DNA of 64,000 bases, from contig NZ_CP007220.1 of the NCBI RefSeq assembly GCF_001632805.1, positions 4,774,001 to 4,838,000 on the forward strand, given 5' to 3'. The first letter of the stretch is position 1; the number at the start of each line of letters is the position of its first letter. Shown here piece after piece: positions 24,905 through 36,300 of the stretch. The notes below the pieces were generated by a model that saw only the letters and a list, made by a program, of their open reading frames with translations, was not told where the DNA came from and did not search any database. The stretch is from Mycobacteroides chelonae CCUG 47445. Lineage in GTDB: Bacteria; Actinomycetota; Actinomycetes; Mycobacteriales; Mycobacteriaceae. A program made the translations under genes and the position numbers.

Positions 24905-25215
24905 CCTTGTTCGCGTCGTTTCGCCTTATCGCGGAGACGCTGCCGGATGAACGCTCCGATATCGCCCACCACCACGAACGCAAACGCCTCCTCTTCCGGA
25001 ATGAAGACGGAGAACCTGTCCTCCAGGTCGTTCATCAGCGCCATCAGCACCACGGAGTCGACGGGAAGGCTCAGTAGCGGAGTGTCAGGTCCGACCGCGT
25101 CGAGGTCGAGCTGTGCCAGATCCTCCGGGGGCAGCAGCTTGGTGAGCGCGTCTCGTAAGGCCTCGGCAATGTCGAGATCGATGGGAAGTTCAGGGACGGA
25201 CTGTCTTTCGGTCAT
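24901..25215 (-). CDS. Acyl carrier protein
   Basis: A 104-residue carrier protein. [19 protein letters not shown] contains Ser54, the expected phosphopantetheine site, in the DSVxL pattern of ACPs that work with FAALs. It overlaps the ABC ATPase stop (ATGA) and the FAAL start (ATGA), so all three are translationally coupled. Its likely job is to carry the FAAL-activated fatty acid to the starter condensation domain of the NRPS encoded at 33314-57709. It is comparable in context to the ACP encoded beside fadD10 and nrp in M. tuberculosis. Confidence 0.88.
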   Translation of the reverse strand: MTERQSVPELPIDLDIAEALRDALTKLLPPEDLAQLDLDAVGPDTPLLSLPVDSVVLMALMNDLEDRFSVFIPEEEAFAFVVVGDIGAFIRQRLRDKAKRREQG

Positions 25216-25898
25216 TGGTCCTCTTTCTCCAGCAGCACGCCGTCCTCGAGGTGCAGCACCCGATCGGCGATATCCGTCAGACGCAGGTCATGGGTGACGA
25301 TCACCACTGCCGCCCCCTGTGTTCTCGCTGCGTCCGCGAGCTGCTCGGCCACCTTCTTGCCGGTCGCTGAATCCAGGTTCGCGGTCGGCTCATCGGCGAG
25401 CACCAGACCGGGGCGCGCTACCAGTGCGCGCGCCGCGGCGACTCGTTGTTTCTCCCCACCCGAGAGCGCCGGTGGACGGTGCTCGGTGCGGTGGGCCAAT
25501 CCGAGCTCGGTCAGCAGTTCCCGTGCCCGCGACATGGCGGCGACCTTCCCGACCCCGGCATAGCGCAACGGCAGCGCCACATTCTCGGCGCTCGTCAACG
25601 CGTTCAGCAGGTTGTACTCCTGAAAGAGAAACCCGAGACGTTCCAGTCGAATACGCGCGCGCTCCCGCTCACCCAGCTCACTGACGTCCTGGCCGCCGAT
25701 CCTGACCATCCCCGACCCCGGGGTCAGCAGTAGCCCCATGACCAGTAGCGCGGTGGTCTTACCTCCACCCGAGGGGCCAACCACCAACACAACCTCGCCG
25801 GGGCTGACCGTCAGGTCCAGGCCCCGGAGTGCCTGCACCGCCGCGTCGCCGCTGCCGTACTGGTGCTCCACATTCTCAAGTTGCAACACAGGATTCAT
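25212..25898 (-). CDS. ABC transporter ATPase, MacB/LolD type
   Basis: A 228-residue nucleotide-binding subunit: Walker [11 protein letters not shown]-loop [13 protein letters not shown], signature [15 protein letters not shown], Walker [13 protein letters not shown] and the switch His in VIVTHDLRL. The ATG at 25898 has an excellent ribosome binding site (GGAGGTGA, 5 nt upstream), so it should be translated alone. However, the frame is also open upstream into the truncated NRPS, so automatic annotation may report a single 2700-residue fusion. Its permease partner just upstream is headless, so the transporter is probably non-functional unless another permease substitutes. Confidence 0.9.
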   Translation of the reverse strand: MNPVLQLENVEHQYGSGDAAVQALRGLDLTVSPGEVVLVVGPSGGGKTTALLVMGLLLTPGSGMVRIGGQDVSELGERERARIRLERLGFLFQEYNLLNALTSAENVALPLRYAGVGKVAAMSRARELLTELGLAHRTEHRPPALSGGEKQRVAAARALVARPGLVLADEPTANLDSATGKKVAEQLADAARTQGAAVVIVTHDLRLTDIADRVLHLEDGVLLEKEDQ

Positions 25899-28800
25899 CG
25901 AACTCACCTCCGGAACGCCTGTGCAGGGTCGATCCGCGTTACCCGGCGGACCGGGATTAGCGATCCGATGACGGCCATGACACCGGTGGCCGCGGCCATC
26001 GCGACGAGCATGGTGGGAGTCACCTCCACCGTGACATCTCCCAGCCGATCCTTCACCAGGAACTGCACCCCGTAGGTAACTCCCGCGCCCACCAGATACC
26101 CCAGCCCGGCGATGAGCGCCGCCTGGGTGATTACGGTGCGGCACAACTGTGCTGGACGAACGCCCAACGCGCGCAGTACCCCAAAGTCGCTCATCTGCTC
26201 GGTGGTCACCGCGAGAACGGTCAACCCCACCAGCGCCACCCCGACCAGCGCGGCGATCCCGATACGACGCGGCCGGGGGCAACCTCATCCCGTGATAGCC
26301 CGCGAAGATCTCCTGCATGAGAATCGGCATCGACCAGCCATCGAGCACAATGTGGTGATTGGTGAGCACAAACCGGTGCCGGTCGTCTCCGATGCGGATG
26401 AGCACGGCCCGAAACGCGGGCTGGTCGGCGAGATCGCAGACAGCGGTGCGTTCGGCGGCGCAGATCTGCTCAATCTGCTCGTCAACATCGAGATCTGTTT
26501 GATCAGTTGGTAACTCGATATACCGCCATGGCACCACAGGATCGGCGGGAATGATCTGCAACGGATGCTCGAACTGCTCACAGAATCGAGCCGCCAGGTG
26601 CGGATGTCTTGCTACCACTGCCTGCACCGCATCACGAAGCCGGTCCGCCTCCAGAGATCCGCTCATCGCGATATCGAACTGCACCGCATACACATCATCA
26701 CCGGAGCAGTTCGCGATGCCGGCGTGGAAGAGCAATCCCTGTTGCAAAGGAGTAAGCGGTAACACGTCAGCGATCCGGAATCGACTCTGCAGACCATCGA
26801 TCTGGCGCTGGCTGAGCCGAGCCGGAACGATATCCGAGGGAGTCAATCCCCCTCCACCCCTTCGCACATGTGCGCAGATACCTGCCAGGGCGTCGAACCA
26901 CAGTCGGTTGATACGCATGACGGCCATGCGATCCAGCGCCGTGGGCGCCCACGTCCAGGTGGCGTTGAGGTGCGGTCCGGTGTCGGTGTCGATGGTGACC
27001 GCGTTGAGCTCCACGGTGTGTGGAAGCGCAATGGGCATTGCCCCGGCAGCTCCGGTCAAGGACAGGCCGTCTTGACTGAAGCGCCACACGTCTCCGGATG
27101 CGTAGGCTGCCGGAGCCCCCAGCCGCCCGAGATAGTTGAATCCGATTGCGGGGTCCGATCCCGGCAGATCCACCTCGGGATGGAGATAGCGCAGCAGACC
27201 ATAGGTCAGACCGTCAGGTAGATCTCGAAGCTGCTCCTTGGCATCCTTGATCACCGCACCAAGCGCGGCGTCTCCGGCGACAACCTGAGTCCAGCGCAAT
27301 CCACCGACTGCCAGCGACACGGGGTACTTGGTAGTGAACCAGCCCACCGTGCGCGACAAGTCGATACTTCCGGTGGCTCCGCCGGTATCGGCCAACTCCT
27401 CTTGGCGCCCATGGCCCTCCACATCGATGGCGATGGGAGCACCACCGGTACCCAAGTGCTGAGCCCACGCCAAAGCGAAGGCAATCAAAAGGATCTCCTG
27501 CACGCCTGCATGAAATGCTGCCGGCACCTCACCCAGCAGCATGTGTGTGGTCTCGGCATCCAGAAACTCGGTCAGGTATCCGGCCGTGGCGAACGTATCC
27601 TCGGCCGGTTGCGGCGCCGGCAAGCTCGACGGGATCTCCCCCACCTGGCGCCAGGCGCTCGCCTCCCCGACCACCTCGGGGCGGCGCGCGTGTTCAGCCA
27701 GTAGCTCGGCCCATCGCTGGAACGACGTCCCGGCCGGCGGTAGCAGCACCTCCTGGCCGCCGCGTAGCTGGGTCGAGGCAATAGTCAAATCCTCCAACAG
27801 AATTCGCCATGACACCCCATCGACAGCCAGATGATGCACGATCAACACCAGCTGGCTGGTGTTGATGACCCACAGCGCGCTCAGCATCACACCCGCGGCC
27901 GGGTTCAACCGCGAACGTGCCGCCACCACTGCCTCGTCGGTCAAGATGTCCACCGATTGCAGGCACTCGTGAGCATTGGCGGTGCCTGGATCAGGCACCG
28001 TCAACGACCAGCCGCCCTCCCCGTCGTCCTCCGCACGCAGCCGCAGCATGCCATGTCGATCCAGGAGAGCCTGCAACATGATGACCACGGCTGCCTCTGT
28101 GACACCTGTCGGTGATTGCAGCACTACGGTCTGGTTGAACTCGTCAATCGGACCGTCAATTCCCTTTAGCCACTGCATTATCGGTGTCGCGATGACTGCG
28201 CCGAGTCCCTGGTCTGCTATGCCACCGGTACCATCGGCCATCCTGACCACCCTCGCCAGCCGGGCTACGGTCTGCTGGACAAAGATGTCGCGCGGGCGAC
28301 CGACCAGACCCGCGCCGTGGGCCCGCCACACCACCTGAATGGCCGAAATACTGTCGCCGCCGAGATCGAAGAACGAATCGTCAACCCCGACCCGGTCCAG
28401 GCCCAGAACTTGGGCATAGATCCCGGCCAGGATCTCTTCGACCAGGGTCGCCGGGGCGCGGTAATGGTCGATATCGGTGTATTCCGGTGCGGGTAAGGCC
28501 TTTTTGTCGAGCTTCCCATTGACCGTCAAGGGCAAGATCGACAAGGCGACCACCGCGGCCGGCACCATGTAACTGGGAAGACGCTCTCCCAGTTCGGCGC
28601 GAATCTTGCCTGCGTCTGCGGAACCGGTGATGTAGCCAACCAGGCGCTTGTCTCCGGGGCGGTCTTCACGGGCGATCACGACAGCCTGCTCAACACCGGC
28701 CAAAGCCATGAGGGCCGTCTGGATTTCACCCAGTTCGATGCGATGCCCGCGAACCTTCACCTGTTCATCGGCGCGCCCTGCGTACTGCAGCTGACCGTCA

Positions 28801-31800
28801 TGTCCCCAGCTCACCAAGTCTCCGGTGCGGTACATCCGCGACCCTGGTACCCCCAGCGGGCACGCCACGAACCGGGCAGCAGTCAGGCCTGTCCTGCCCA
28901 CATATCCATAGCCCAGCCCGGCACCCGCCACGTACAGCTCGCCGACCACACCAACCGGCACCGGGCGCAGCCACTTGTCCAGCACAGAGAACGCCAGGTG
29001 CGCCAGCGGCCCACCTATCGGGCTGACCGCGTCGTCAAGATCAGCGGCCGTGATCTCCCGGAACGAGGCATGCACCGTCGTCTCGGTGATCCCATACATG
29101 TTGATCAGCCGCGGCAAGACCGGATGCCGGTCCAGCCACTGCTTCAATCGCTGCGGTTCCAGAGCCTCTCCGCCGAAGACCACTATCTCGATACCGAGCT
29201 GACCCGCGGGCTCGGCGCCCATAGCGTCCACGGTTTGCAGCGCGTAGAACGCCGACGGCGTCTGACTCAACACGCTGACCTGCTCGTCGACCAGCAGGGC
29301 GTGGAACTCCTCCGGCGACCGCACCACAGTCTCGGACACGATCACCAACCGCCCGCCATGAAGCAAGGCGCCGAAGATCTCCCATACCGAGAAGTCGAAA
29401 GCCAACGAGTGGCTCTGCGCCCATACCTGACCGGCCGATAACTCAAGATCGGCGTCCAGCGCTCGCAGCAGGCTGGTCACATTCCGATGCGGAATGGCCA
29501 CACCCTTGGGCACGCCCGTCGTACCCGATGTGTAAATCACGTAGGCGATGTCCTCTGCTGCCGGTCCCAACGACGGCGCACCGACGGGCTGGACACCGAG
29601 GACCGGATCGTCGATGTCGATGACCACAACTCCGCACCCATCCAACCGATCCGCGAGCTCGCTGGTTGTCACGACAACAACCGGACCGGCATCAGCGACC
29701 ACAAATTCCATCCGGGTATCAGGCACCGCCGGATCGATCGGCACATAGGCCGCGCCGGTCTTGAGCACCCCTAAGATCGCCACGATTGCCTCAACTGACC
29801 GCGAGAACAGTAGCGCCACCCGCTCCCCCGGGCCCACACCATATTGGACCAGTAGGTGCGCCAACCTATTCGACGCTTCATCCAGTTCCCGGTATGACAT
29901 ATGACTGCCGTCAAAACAGACCGCCACCGCACCCGGCACACGAGAGACCTGCTGCGCGAACAAGGCTGGGATGGACACCGAGATCTCGGGCCTGACCAAC
30001 TCTGCCCGGTTACCCCAGCCGTCCAACTGTGCGAGCTCCACGGCGTCGAGCAGGTCGATCGTCGACAGCGGCCGTGTCGCATCGGAGGTCATCGCCTCGA
30101 GTAACCGTCGCAGCCGGTCGATCATGGTCCCGATGCTGCCGGCGTCGTACACGTCGGTACGAAACTCAACCGTCCCCGAAATCCCTGCGGCCTCGCCTGA
30201 TTCGTTCCAGGATTCCGACAACGAGAACGACAGATCCATGCGGGCCGAGTGCGTATCCAGCGGTAGCTGACTGAGCTGCAGATCTCCCAACGCCAATCCA
30301 CTGCGAGACTCGCTGATCTGTCCGGGCAGGTTCTGCCATGCCAGCATCACCTGCACCAACGGATGATGTGTCAGGGATCTGGCCGGGTTCAATCGCTCGA
30401 CGAGTACCTCGAAGGGCACGTCCTGGTTCTCGAAAGCACCCAAACTGCGTGCGCGTACCTGCTCCAGCACCTCAGTGACACTGGGATCTCCCGCGAGCTC
30501 CACCCGCAGCACCAGCGTGTTCACGAAGAACCCGACCAGCTCATCCAGCGCTGGATCACGGCGTCCGGCGATCGGAAATCCCACCGCTACATCAGAACTC
30601 GCGCTGAGCTTGGAGAACAGTACTGCAAGCGCCGCCTGCATGACCATAAAGCTGGTGGCGTTGTGTTCGCGCGCCAGACGATTAATGCGCTGTTGCAGAT
30701 CGGCCGACCAGTTCACGTCGACTCGGGCACCACGTTGATCGGCGACCAAAGGATACGGGCGATCGGTCGGCAGCATCAGACGTTCCGGCATACCGGCCAG
30801 TGTTTTCTCCCAGAACGCCAGCTGTCGGGAGATCCGGCTGCCGCCGTCATCGAGTACACCCAATTGTGCACGCTGCCATAGCGTGTAATCGGCGTACTGG
30901 ACCGCCAACGGTTTCCAATCGGGAGCCTGACCTGCACACCGGGAGGCGTAGGCCACGCCCAGGTCGGTCACCAACGGCGTCATCGACCAACCGTCTGCGG
31001 CAATATGGTGCACCACCGCCACGAGCACGTGCTCCTCGTCAGCGATGCGGAAAAGCCCTGCCTTCACGGGGATCTCGGTCGCAAGGTCGAAATTGTGCCG
31101 CGCCAATTCCGCTATCGACACTTCCAGCCCGTCCGCCGGCCATTCGGTGACGTCCACGACATCCCAGCTGAATTCGATCTCCTCGACCGCGACGACCAAC
31201 TGCAGCGGTTTCCCGTCCACCGCCGGGAACAACGTACGCAGACTCTCATGACGGTCCACCACGTCCACGAACGCTGCGCCTAGCGCCTCTGCATCCAGCG
31301 GCCCCTGCAGGCGCAGCGCCACGGCCAGGTTGTACACCGGTGAAGGACCGTGTAATTGGTCGATGAACCATAGTCTGCTTTGCGCAAATGACAGCGGCAT
31401 CGACGCCGGTCGCTCGGCAGCGACCAAGGGCTGCAGTCGACGATCATCCCCACCGATCAGGAGCATCAACTGCGCGACCGTCGGGGCATCGAACACCGCG
31501 CGCTCGTCCAGGCCCGCATCCATGGATCGGTTGAGCGCGGCGACCAAGCGCATCGCCAGCAGTGAATCACCACCCAGGTCGAAGAACGAATCATCGACCC
31601 CTACGCGGTCCAGGCCCAGAATTTGAGCATAGATTCCGGCCAGGATCTCCTCGGTGGGACTGACCGGGGCCCGGTACTGATCAACGGACTGATATTCCGG
31701 CGCCGGTAGACCTTTCTTATCGAGTTTTCCGTTGACGGTCAGGGGGAAACTCGACAGCGCGACCACCGCGGCGGGCACCATGTAAGTCGGCAACCTGTCG

Positions 31801-33314
31801 GCCAGTGCGGCACGCAACTCCGTAGGGTCGGCAGTACCGATGATGTAGGCGACCAACCGTTTGTCGCCCGGACGGTCCTCCCGAGCGATCACCACAGCCT
31901 GCTCGACGCCATCCAGAACCGTTAATACCGACTGTATTTCACCGAGTTCGATCCGATGACCACGGATCTTTACCTGCTGGTCGGCGCGGCCCAGATATCG
32001 CAGTTGTCCATCGGCTCCCCAACACACCAGGTCTCCGGTGCGGTACATCCTGGCGCCCGATTCTCCGAATGGACAGGCCACAAAGCGGGTCGCGGTCAGG
32101 GGCGCCCTTCCCAGATAGCCACACCCCAAGGCCGCACCGGCCACGTACAACTCGCCGACCACATCAACAGCGACCGGCTGCATCCAGTCATCCAGAACCG
32201 CGAATGCGAGATGCTCCAGGGGTACGCCGATCGGACTGTCCGACCCATCGACGTCCTCGGCGGTGATCTCACGGAACGAGGCATGCACCGTCGTCTCGGT
32301 GATCCCGTACATGTTGATCAATCGGGGCGATCGCGGATGGTCCTCGAACCACGCCTTCAGGCGGTTCGGCTCCAGAGCCTCCCCACCGAATACGACCGCC
32401 GCTGGACCTAGCTGACTTCCCCGCGGCCTGCTCGCGTCCACGGTCTGTAACGCATAGAATGCTGATGGAGTCTGACTCAACACACTGACCTGCTCATCAA
32501 CCAGCAAGTCGTGGAACTGCTCGGGTGAACGCACCACCGAATCCGAAACCACTACCAGCCGCCCGCCATGCAGCAGAGCGCCGAAGATCTCCCATACCGA
32601 GAAGTCGAAAGCCAACGAATGACACTGTGACCAAACCTGTCCCGGCAACAACTGAAGATTTGCGTCAATGGCTCGAATCAGTCGTGTCACGTTGTGATGC
32701 GCAATGGCAACACCTTTCGGAACGCCGGTGGTTCCCGAGGTGTAGATCACGTAGGCAATATCCTCGCCGCTGAGCACCACCGACGTTGGCCCTTCGCCAA
32801 CCGCGCCGGTCTCGGCATTCGCCGGCATGTCACCCACATCGATGACCGCTAACCCGCGACCGTTCAGGCGGTGCGCCAGATCGCCGGTGGTCACCGCGAG
32901 CACCGGCGATGCATCGGTCAGTACGAACTCCAGCCGCGCGTCGGGCACCGCGGGATCAATCGGCACGTAAGACGCGCCCGCCTTCAGCACCCCCATGATG
33001 GCCACGACCGCCTCGACCGATCGTGAGAACAGCAGAGCTACCCGCTGGCCCGGCCGCACACCATGTGCAATAAGCCAGTGTGCCAATCGATTCGAAGCCT
33101 CGTCGAGCCCGCGATACGACACGTGGCTGCCATCGCAACTCGCCGCGACCGCACTCGGGTGCAGCGCCACCTGCTCGGCGAACAACTCCGGAATCGACGC
33201 AGAGATCACGCGCCGATCCAACGCCGCACGGTTACCCCACGCATCCAGCTCTGTGCGCTCACACGTATCGCCCAGATCCATGGACAACAAGCGCCTGGTG
33301 GCATCGGCCTTCAC
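25212..33314 (-). CDS. Non-ribosomal peptide synthetase B, truncated in its last condensation domain
   Basis: The frame runs 2700 codons, but only the first ~2349 are NRPS; the rest is out-of-frame permease DNA and then, by chance in frame, the ABC ATPase. Domains by rough residue: A7 35-545, T7 550-615 (GGDSL, Ser near 583), C8 625-1065 ([11 protein letters not shown] start SFAQSRLWF), A8 1090-1610, T8 1620-1690 (GGDSI), E8 1700-2140 ([21 protein letters not shown]), C9 2150-2349 ([21 protein letters not shown]), broken after LPPAASYR. Pocket residues read by eye at the ten GrsA positions are DFWSVGMVHK in both A7 and A8, one change from the threonine code DFWNVGMVHK. T8-E8 would give D-Thr or D-allo-Thr at position 8. 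No thioesterase or reductase is present. The GTG start follows GGAGGTG and overlaps the NRPS-A stop by 1 nt (TAGTG). Confidence 0.85.
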   Translation of the reverse strand: MKADATRRLLSMDLGDTCERTELDAWGNRAALDRRVISASIPELFAEQVALHPSAVAASCDGSHVSYRGLDEASNRLAHWLIAHGVRPGQRVALLFSRSVEAVVAIMGVLKAGASYVPIDPAVPDARLEFVLTDASPVLAVTTGDLAHRLNGRGLAVIDVGDMPANAETGAVGEGPTSVVLSGEDIAYVIYTSGTTGVPKGVAIAHHNVTRLIRAIDANLQLLPGQVWSQCHSLAFDFSVWEIFGALLHGGRLVVVSDSVVRSPEQFHDLLVDEQVSVLSQTPSAFYALQTVDASRPRGSQLGPAAVVFGGEALEPNRLKAWFEDHPRSPRLINMYGITETTVHASFREITAEDVDGSDSPIGVPLEHLAFAVLDDWMQPVAVDVVGELYVAGAALGCGYLGRAPLTATRFVACPFGESGARMYRTGDLVCWGADGQLRYLGRADQQVKIRGHRIELGEIQSVLTVLDGVEQAVVIAREDRPGDKRLVAYIIGTADPTELRAALADRLPTYMVPAAVVALSSFPLTVNGKLDKKGLPAPEYQSVDQYRAPVSPTEEILAGIYAQILGLDRVGVDDSFFDLGGDSLLAMRLVAALNRSMDAGLDERAVFDAPTVAQLMLLIGGDDRRLQPLVAAERPASMPLSFAQSRLWFIDQLHGPSPVYNLAVALRLQGPLDAEALGAAFVDVVDRHESLRTLFPAVDGKPLQLVVAVEEIEFSWDVVDVTEWPADGLEVSIAELARHNFDLATEIPVKAGLFRIADEEHVLVAVVHHIAADGWSMTPLVTDLGVAYASRCAGQAPDWKPLAVQYADYTLWQRAQLGVLDDGGSRISRQLAFWEKTLAGMPERLMLPTDRPYPLVADQRGARVDVNWSADLQQRINRLAREHNATSFMVMQAALAVLFSKLSASSDVAVGFPIAGRRDPALDELVGFFVNTLVLRVELAGDPSVTEVLEQVRARSLGAFENQDVPFEVLVERLNPARSLTHHPLVQVMLAWQNLPGQISESRSGLALGDLQLSQLPLDTHSARMDLSFSLSESWNESGEAAGISGTVEFRTDVYDAGSIGTMIDRLRRLLEAMTSDATRPLSTIDLLDAVELAQLDGWGNRAELVRPEISVSIPALFAQQVSRVPGAVAVCFDGSHMSYRELDEASNRLAHLLVQYGVGPGERVALLFSRSVEAIVAILGVLKTGAAYVPIDPAVPDTRMEFVVADAGPVVVVTTSELADRLDGCGVVVIDIDDPVLGVQPVGAPSLGPAAEDIAYVIYTSGTTGVPKGVAIPHRNVTSLLRALDADLELSAGQVWAQSHSLAFDFSVWEIFGALLHGGRLVIVSETVVRSPEEFHALLVDEQVSVLSQTPSAFYALQTVDAMGAEPAGQLGIEIVVFGGEALEPQRLKQWLDRHPVLPRLINMYGITETTVHASFREITAADLDDAVSPIGGPLAHLAFSVLDKWLRPVPVGVVGELYVAGAGLGYGYVGRTGLTAARFVACPLGVPGSRMYRTGDLVSWGHDGQLQYAGRADEQVKVRGHRIELGEIQTALMALAGVEQAVVIAREDRPGDKRLVGYITGSADAGKIRAELGERLPSYMVPAAVVALSILPLTVNGKLDKKALPAPEYTDIDHYRAPATLVEEILAGIYAQVLGLDRVGVDDSFFDLGGDSISAIQVVWRAHGAGLVGRPRDIFVQQTVARLARVVRMADGTGGIADQGLGAVIATPIMQWLKGIDGPIDEFNQTVVLQSPTGVTEAAVVIMLQALLDRHGMLRLRAEDDGEGGWSLTVPDPGTANAHECLQSVDILTDEAVVAARSRLNPAAGVMLSALWVINTSQLVLIVHHLAVDGVSWRILLEDLTIASTQLRGGQEVLLPPAGTSFQRWAELLAEHARRPEVVGEASAWRQVGEIPSSLPAPQPAEDTFATAGYLTEFLDAETTHMLLGEVPAAFHAGVQEILLIAFALAWAQHLGTGGAPIAIDVEGHGRQEELADTGGATGSIDLSRTVGWFTTKYPVSLAVGGLRWTQVVAGDAALGAVIKDAKEQLRDLPDGLTYGLLRYLHPEVDLPGSDPAIGFNYLGRLGAPAAYASGDVWRFSQDGLSLTGAAGAMPIALPHTVELNAVTIDTDTGPHLNATWTWAPTALDRMAVMRINRLWFDALAGICAHVRRGGGGLTPSDIVPARLSQRQIDGLQSRFRIADVLPLTPLQQGLLFHAGIANCSGDDVYAVQFDIAMSGSLEADRLRDAVQAVVARHPHLAARFCEQFEHPLQIIPADPVVPWRYIELPTDQTDLDVDEQIEQICAAERTAVCDLADQPAFRAVLIRIGDDRHRFVLTNHHIVLDGWSMPILMQEIFAGYHGMRLPPAASYRDRRAGRGGAGGVDRSRGDHRADERLWGTARVGRSSSTVVPHRNHPGGAHRRAGVSGGRGSYLRGAVPGEGSAGRCHGGGDSHHARRDGRGHRCHGRHRIANPGPPGNADRPCTGVPEVSSMNPVLQLENVEHQYGSGDAAVQALRGLDLTVSPGEVVLVVGPSGGGKTTALLVMGLLLTPGSGMVRIGGQDVSELGERERARIRLERLGFLFQEYNLLNALTSAENVALPLRYAGVGKVAAMSRARELLTELGLAHRTEHRPPALSGGEKQRVAAARALVARPGLVLADEPTANLDSATGKKVAEQLADAARTQGAAVVIVTHDLRLTDIADRVLHLEDGVLLEKEDQ
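25904..26266 (-). pseudogene. ABC permease (FtsX/MacB type), N-terminus deleted
   Basis: About 120 codons remain of a permease, in a different frame from the flanking NRPS. They read [34 protein letters not shown], then two further membrane helices, ending [14 protein letters not shown]: exactly the C-terminal FtsX-like domain of MacB-type permeases, including the 'LRALG' coupling helix. Members normally have 400 or more residues, with a first helix and a large periplasmic domain; all of that is missing. The upstream edge abuts NRPS coding sequence at about 26266, so a deletion or misjoin removed the start. Confidence 0.85.
29368..32618. repeat. Module-length repeat between A7 and A8 coding regions
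   Basis: A 41-bp stretch encoding the A4-motif region is identical at 29368-29408 and 32578-32618, 3210 bp apart, about one module. The adjoining regions stay highly similar; for example, the [13 protein letters not shown] coding segments recur here and in A1 near 55430. This fits duplication of a threonine module followed by conversion, and makes the locus prone to recombination or assembly collapse. Confidence 0.7.
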
Positions 33315-36300
33315 TATTGCTGCACCTCCCCCGTCATCGCCTCCAGCACCCGCTGGAACCTCTCGACGATCTTCTGTACCCGGCTCACACCGAACAGTCC
33401 GGTATCGAATTCGACCCGCAGGAACAGTTCGTTTCCGGGCATGGCCTGCAGGGTCAGCGGGTAGTGGTTGTACTCGCGGCCGCTGACTTCGGTGATCGTC
33501 AACCCGTCGGCCATCGTTGCCGCCACCGCCTCCACCGGATAGTTCTGGTAGACGAACAGCGTGTCGAACAACTGATCGTGACCGCTGGCATGGTGTATCT
33601 CGCTGAGAGCCAGGTGCTGGTGGTCAAGGGTGGCGCTGTGTCGCCGCTGCAGATCATCCAACAGGTCGGCAATGGTGGTGTCCGGCGTGATCGTTGCCCG
33701 CACCGGCACGGTGTTGATCAATAGACCCACCATCGAATCTGCACCTGCCACCTCCGCCGACCGCCCCGAAACCGCTACCCCGAATGCGACATCGTGCCGG
33801 CCCGTCAGCCACATCAGCACCTGTGCCCAGGCAGCTTGCAGCACGGTGTTGACGGTGGTGTGTTCCGAGCGCGCCAATTCGGTAACGGCCCTTGTCGTCT
33901 CGGCAGGTAGCCGGTACGTCTCGGTGGCACGCGGTCCCGGTGTCATCCGGCCCCGGGGCGCGACCAGCGCGGGGGTGTCGAAGCCGGCGAGCACTTCACG
34001 CCAGGCTTGTCGCGCGCCCTCAAGGTCTCGTTCGGCCAGCCACGTGACGAACCTGCGGTACGACCCGGCAGCAGGGAGACGCTGCCCGTAGTAGCTCGCG
34101 AAGATCTCCTGCAGCAGGATGGGCAGCGACCAGCCGTCTAGGACGATGTGGTGATAGGTCATGACGAATCGATGCACGCCATCGGATACGCGAATCAAGG
34201 CCGCCCGGAACGCCGATTGATGAATCAGGTCGCAGACCGATACACGTTCGGCGGCGCACAGCTCCCGCAATCTCGTATCGATATCCGTTCGTTCCGTGCG
34301 CATATCAACGTACTGCCAGGGCACGCTGGGCTCTGCCGGGATGATCTGCACCGGCTCGTCGAATCGTTTGTCGAAGCGGGCCGCAAGGTTGGGATGCCGG
34401 TTGATCACCGTGCATACCGCCTCGCGTAACCGGTTGGAATCGAGCGGGCCCGTCACGGTGACATCGAGTTGCATGGCATAGACGTCGTCCTGGTTTCCGC
34501 GAGCCGCGTTGGCCTGGAACAACAGTCCGCGCTGCAGGGGTGTCAGCGGCAGCACATCGGCGATCAGATGATCTCGACCAAGTTCATCGATCTCCAGCTG
34601 GGTAAGCCGGGCGGGGTTGATGTCCGACGGTGTGAGACCGCCGCCGCCACCACGCACATGTGCACAGATCCCGGCCAAGGCGTCGAACCATAGCCGGTTG
34701 AGTCGGCCGACCTGAGAGTCGTCCAACGCCGAGGGAGCCCACGTCCAGCTGGCATAAAGACTTGGACCGAAATCTGTTTCGACGGTGCTCGCATTGAGTT
34801 CCAGCGTGTGCGCCAGCGGCATGGGTATTGCGGCAGCCGCGGCGGACACCGCCGCGCCGCCGGGACTGATCTGCCAGAGCTCGGAAGTGGGCACGGACTG
34901 CGCGGTGTCGGCCGCACCGAGTCTGCCGAGATAGTTGAATCCGATGGTCGGGTCCGACCCGGATAGGTCAACGTCCGGATTGAGGTAGCGCAGCAGTCCG
35001 TACGTCATGCCTTCGGGCAGCGCACGCAGTTGTTCCTTGGCGTCCTTCACCACCCGCCCGAGCGCCTGATCTCCGGCCACGACCTGTTCCCAGCGCAACC
35101 CGCCCACGGATCGTCCGACCGGCCCCGCGACACTCAATGCCACCGGATACTTGGTGGTGAACCAGCCCACAGTGCGCGACAGATCGACGTTGGGGCCGGT
35201 GTCCCCCAGTTCCTCGACGCGGCCATGTCCCTCGACATCGATGCCTACCGGCAAGGTGATACCCAGGAACTCCGTCAATGCCAACGCATACGCGATGAGC
35301 AGTATGTCTTGAACCCCGGCATGGAACGCTGCCGGAACCTCACCGAGGAGGGCGCGGGTCGTCTCAACATCCAGTGACTCCGTGAGATGCCCAGCGGCAG
35401 CGTACGTGTCCAGGCCGGCCCGCACCGAGGGCAGTGCCGACGGCGTTGTCAGCACTCGGCACCAGATATCGGCCTGGTCCACAACGGTCTTGGCGTGCGC
35501 GTGATCATCGATCAGCGCGGCCCACCGGCCGAAGGAGGTTCCGGTCGTCGGCAGCGTGACGGGTTGCCCATGACGATGCTGGGCCCAGGCGATGTTGAGA
35601 TCTTCAAGCAGAATCCGCCAGGACACCGCGTCGACGGAAAGATGATGGATAGTCAAGACCAGCTGGTTCGTGGATGTCACCCATAGCGCGCTGACCATCT
35701 CTCCGGCAGACGGATCCAACCGCGACCGGGCTGCCGTCAACGCCTCGTCCGACAACGTATCCACAGATCTGAGATGTGCTGTCAGTGAAGGCTTTTCGGG
35801 AACATGGAGGACCCAGCCCCCGGCATCGTCCACCTGCACGCGTAGTCGCAGCATGGCGTGCCGGTCAAGCAGGGCACCCAAGACCATCGCCACATCGGAC
35901 TCGGCGACTCCCGGCGGGGCTTGGATCACTACCGTCTGGTTGAACTGGTCGATCGGGCCGCCGGTCCTTTCGACCTCACAGAGCCACCGCATGATCGGGG
36001 TCGCGGGCACCGGCCCGATACCCTCGTCCGCCGGGCCCACGTCGTCGCCGGACAACCCGACGACCTGAGCCAGCCGCGCCACGGTCTGTTCCACGAAGAT
36101 GTCGCGCGGGCGACATGTCACACCGCATGCGCGTGCCCGGGCGACAACCTGCATGGACAAAATGCTGTCTCCACCGAGGTCAAAGAACGAGTCATCGACT
36201 CCAACTCGATCGAGCCCGAGCACTTGGGCGTAGATGCCTGCCAGTGTCTCCTCGATCGCGTCGGCCGGGGCACGGTACCGATCGACATCCTGATACTCCG

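Noticed and set aside
25899..26266. Bridging segment of the apparent 2700-residue NRPS-ATPase fusion protein
   Set aside because: The ~122 codons between NRPS and ATPase are permease DNA read out of frame (Arg/Gly-rich, no fold); the ATPase has its own excellent ribosome binding site.
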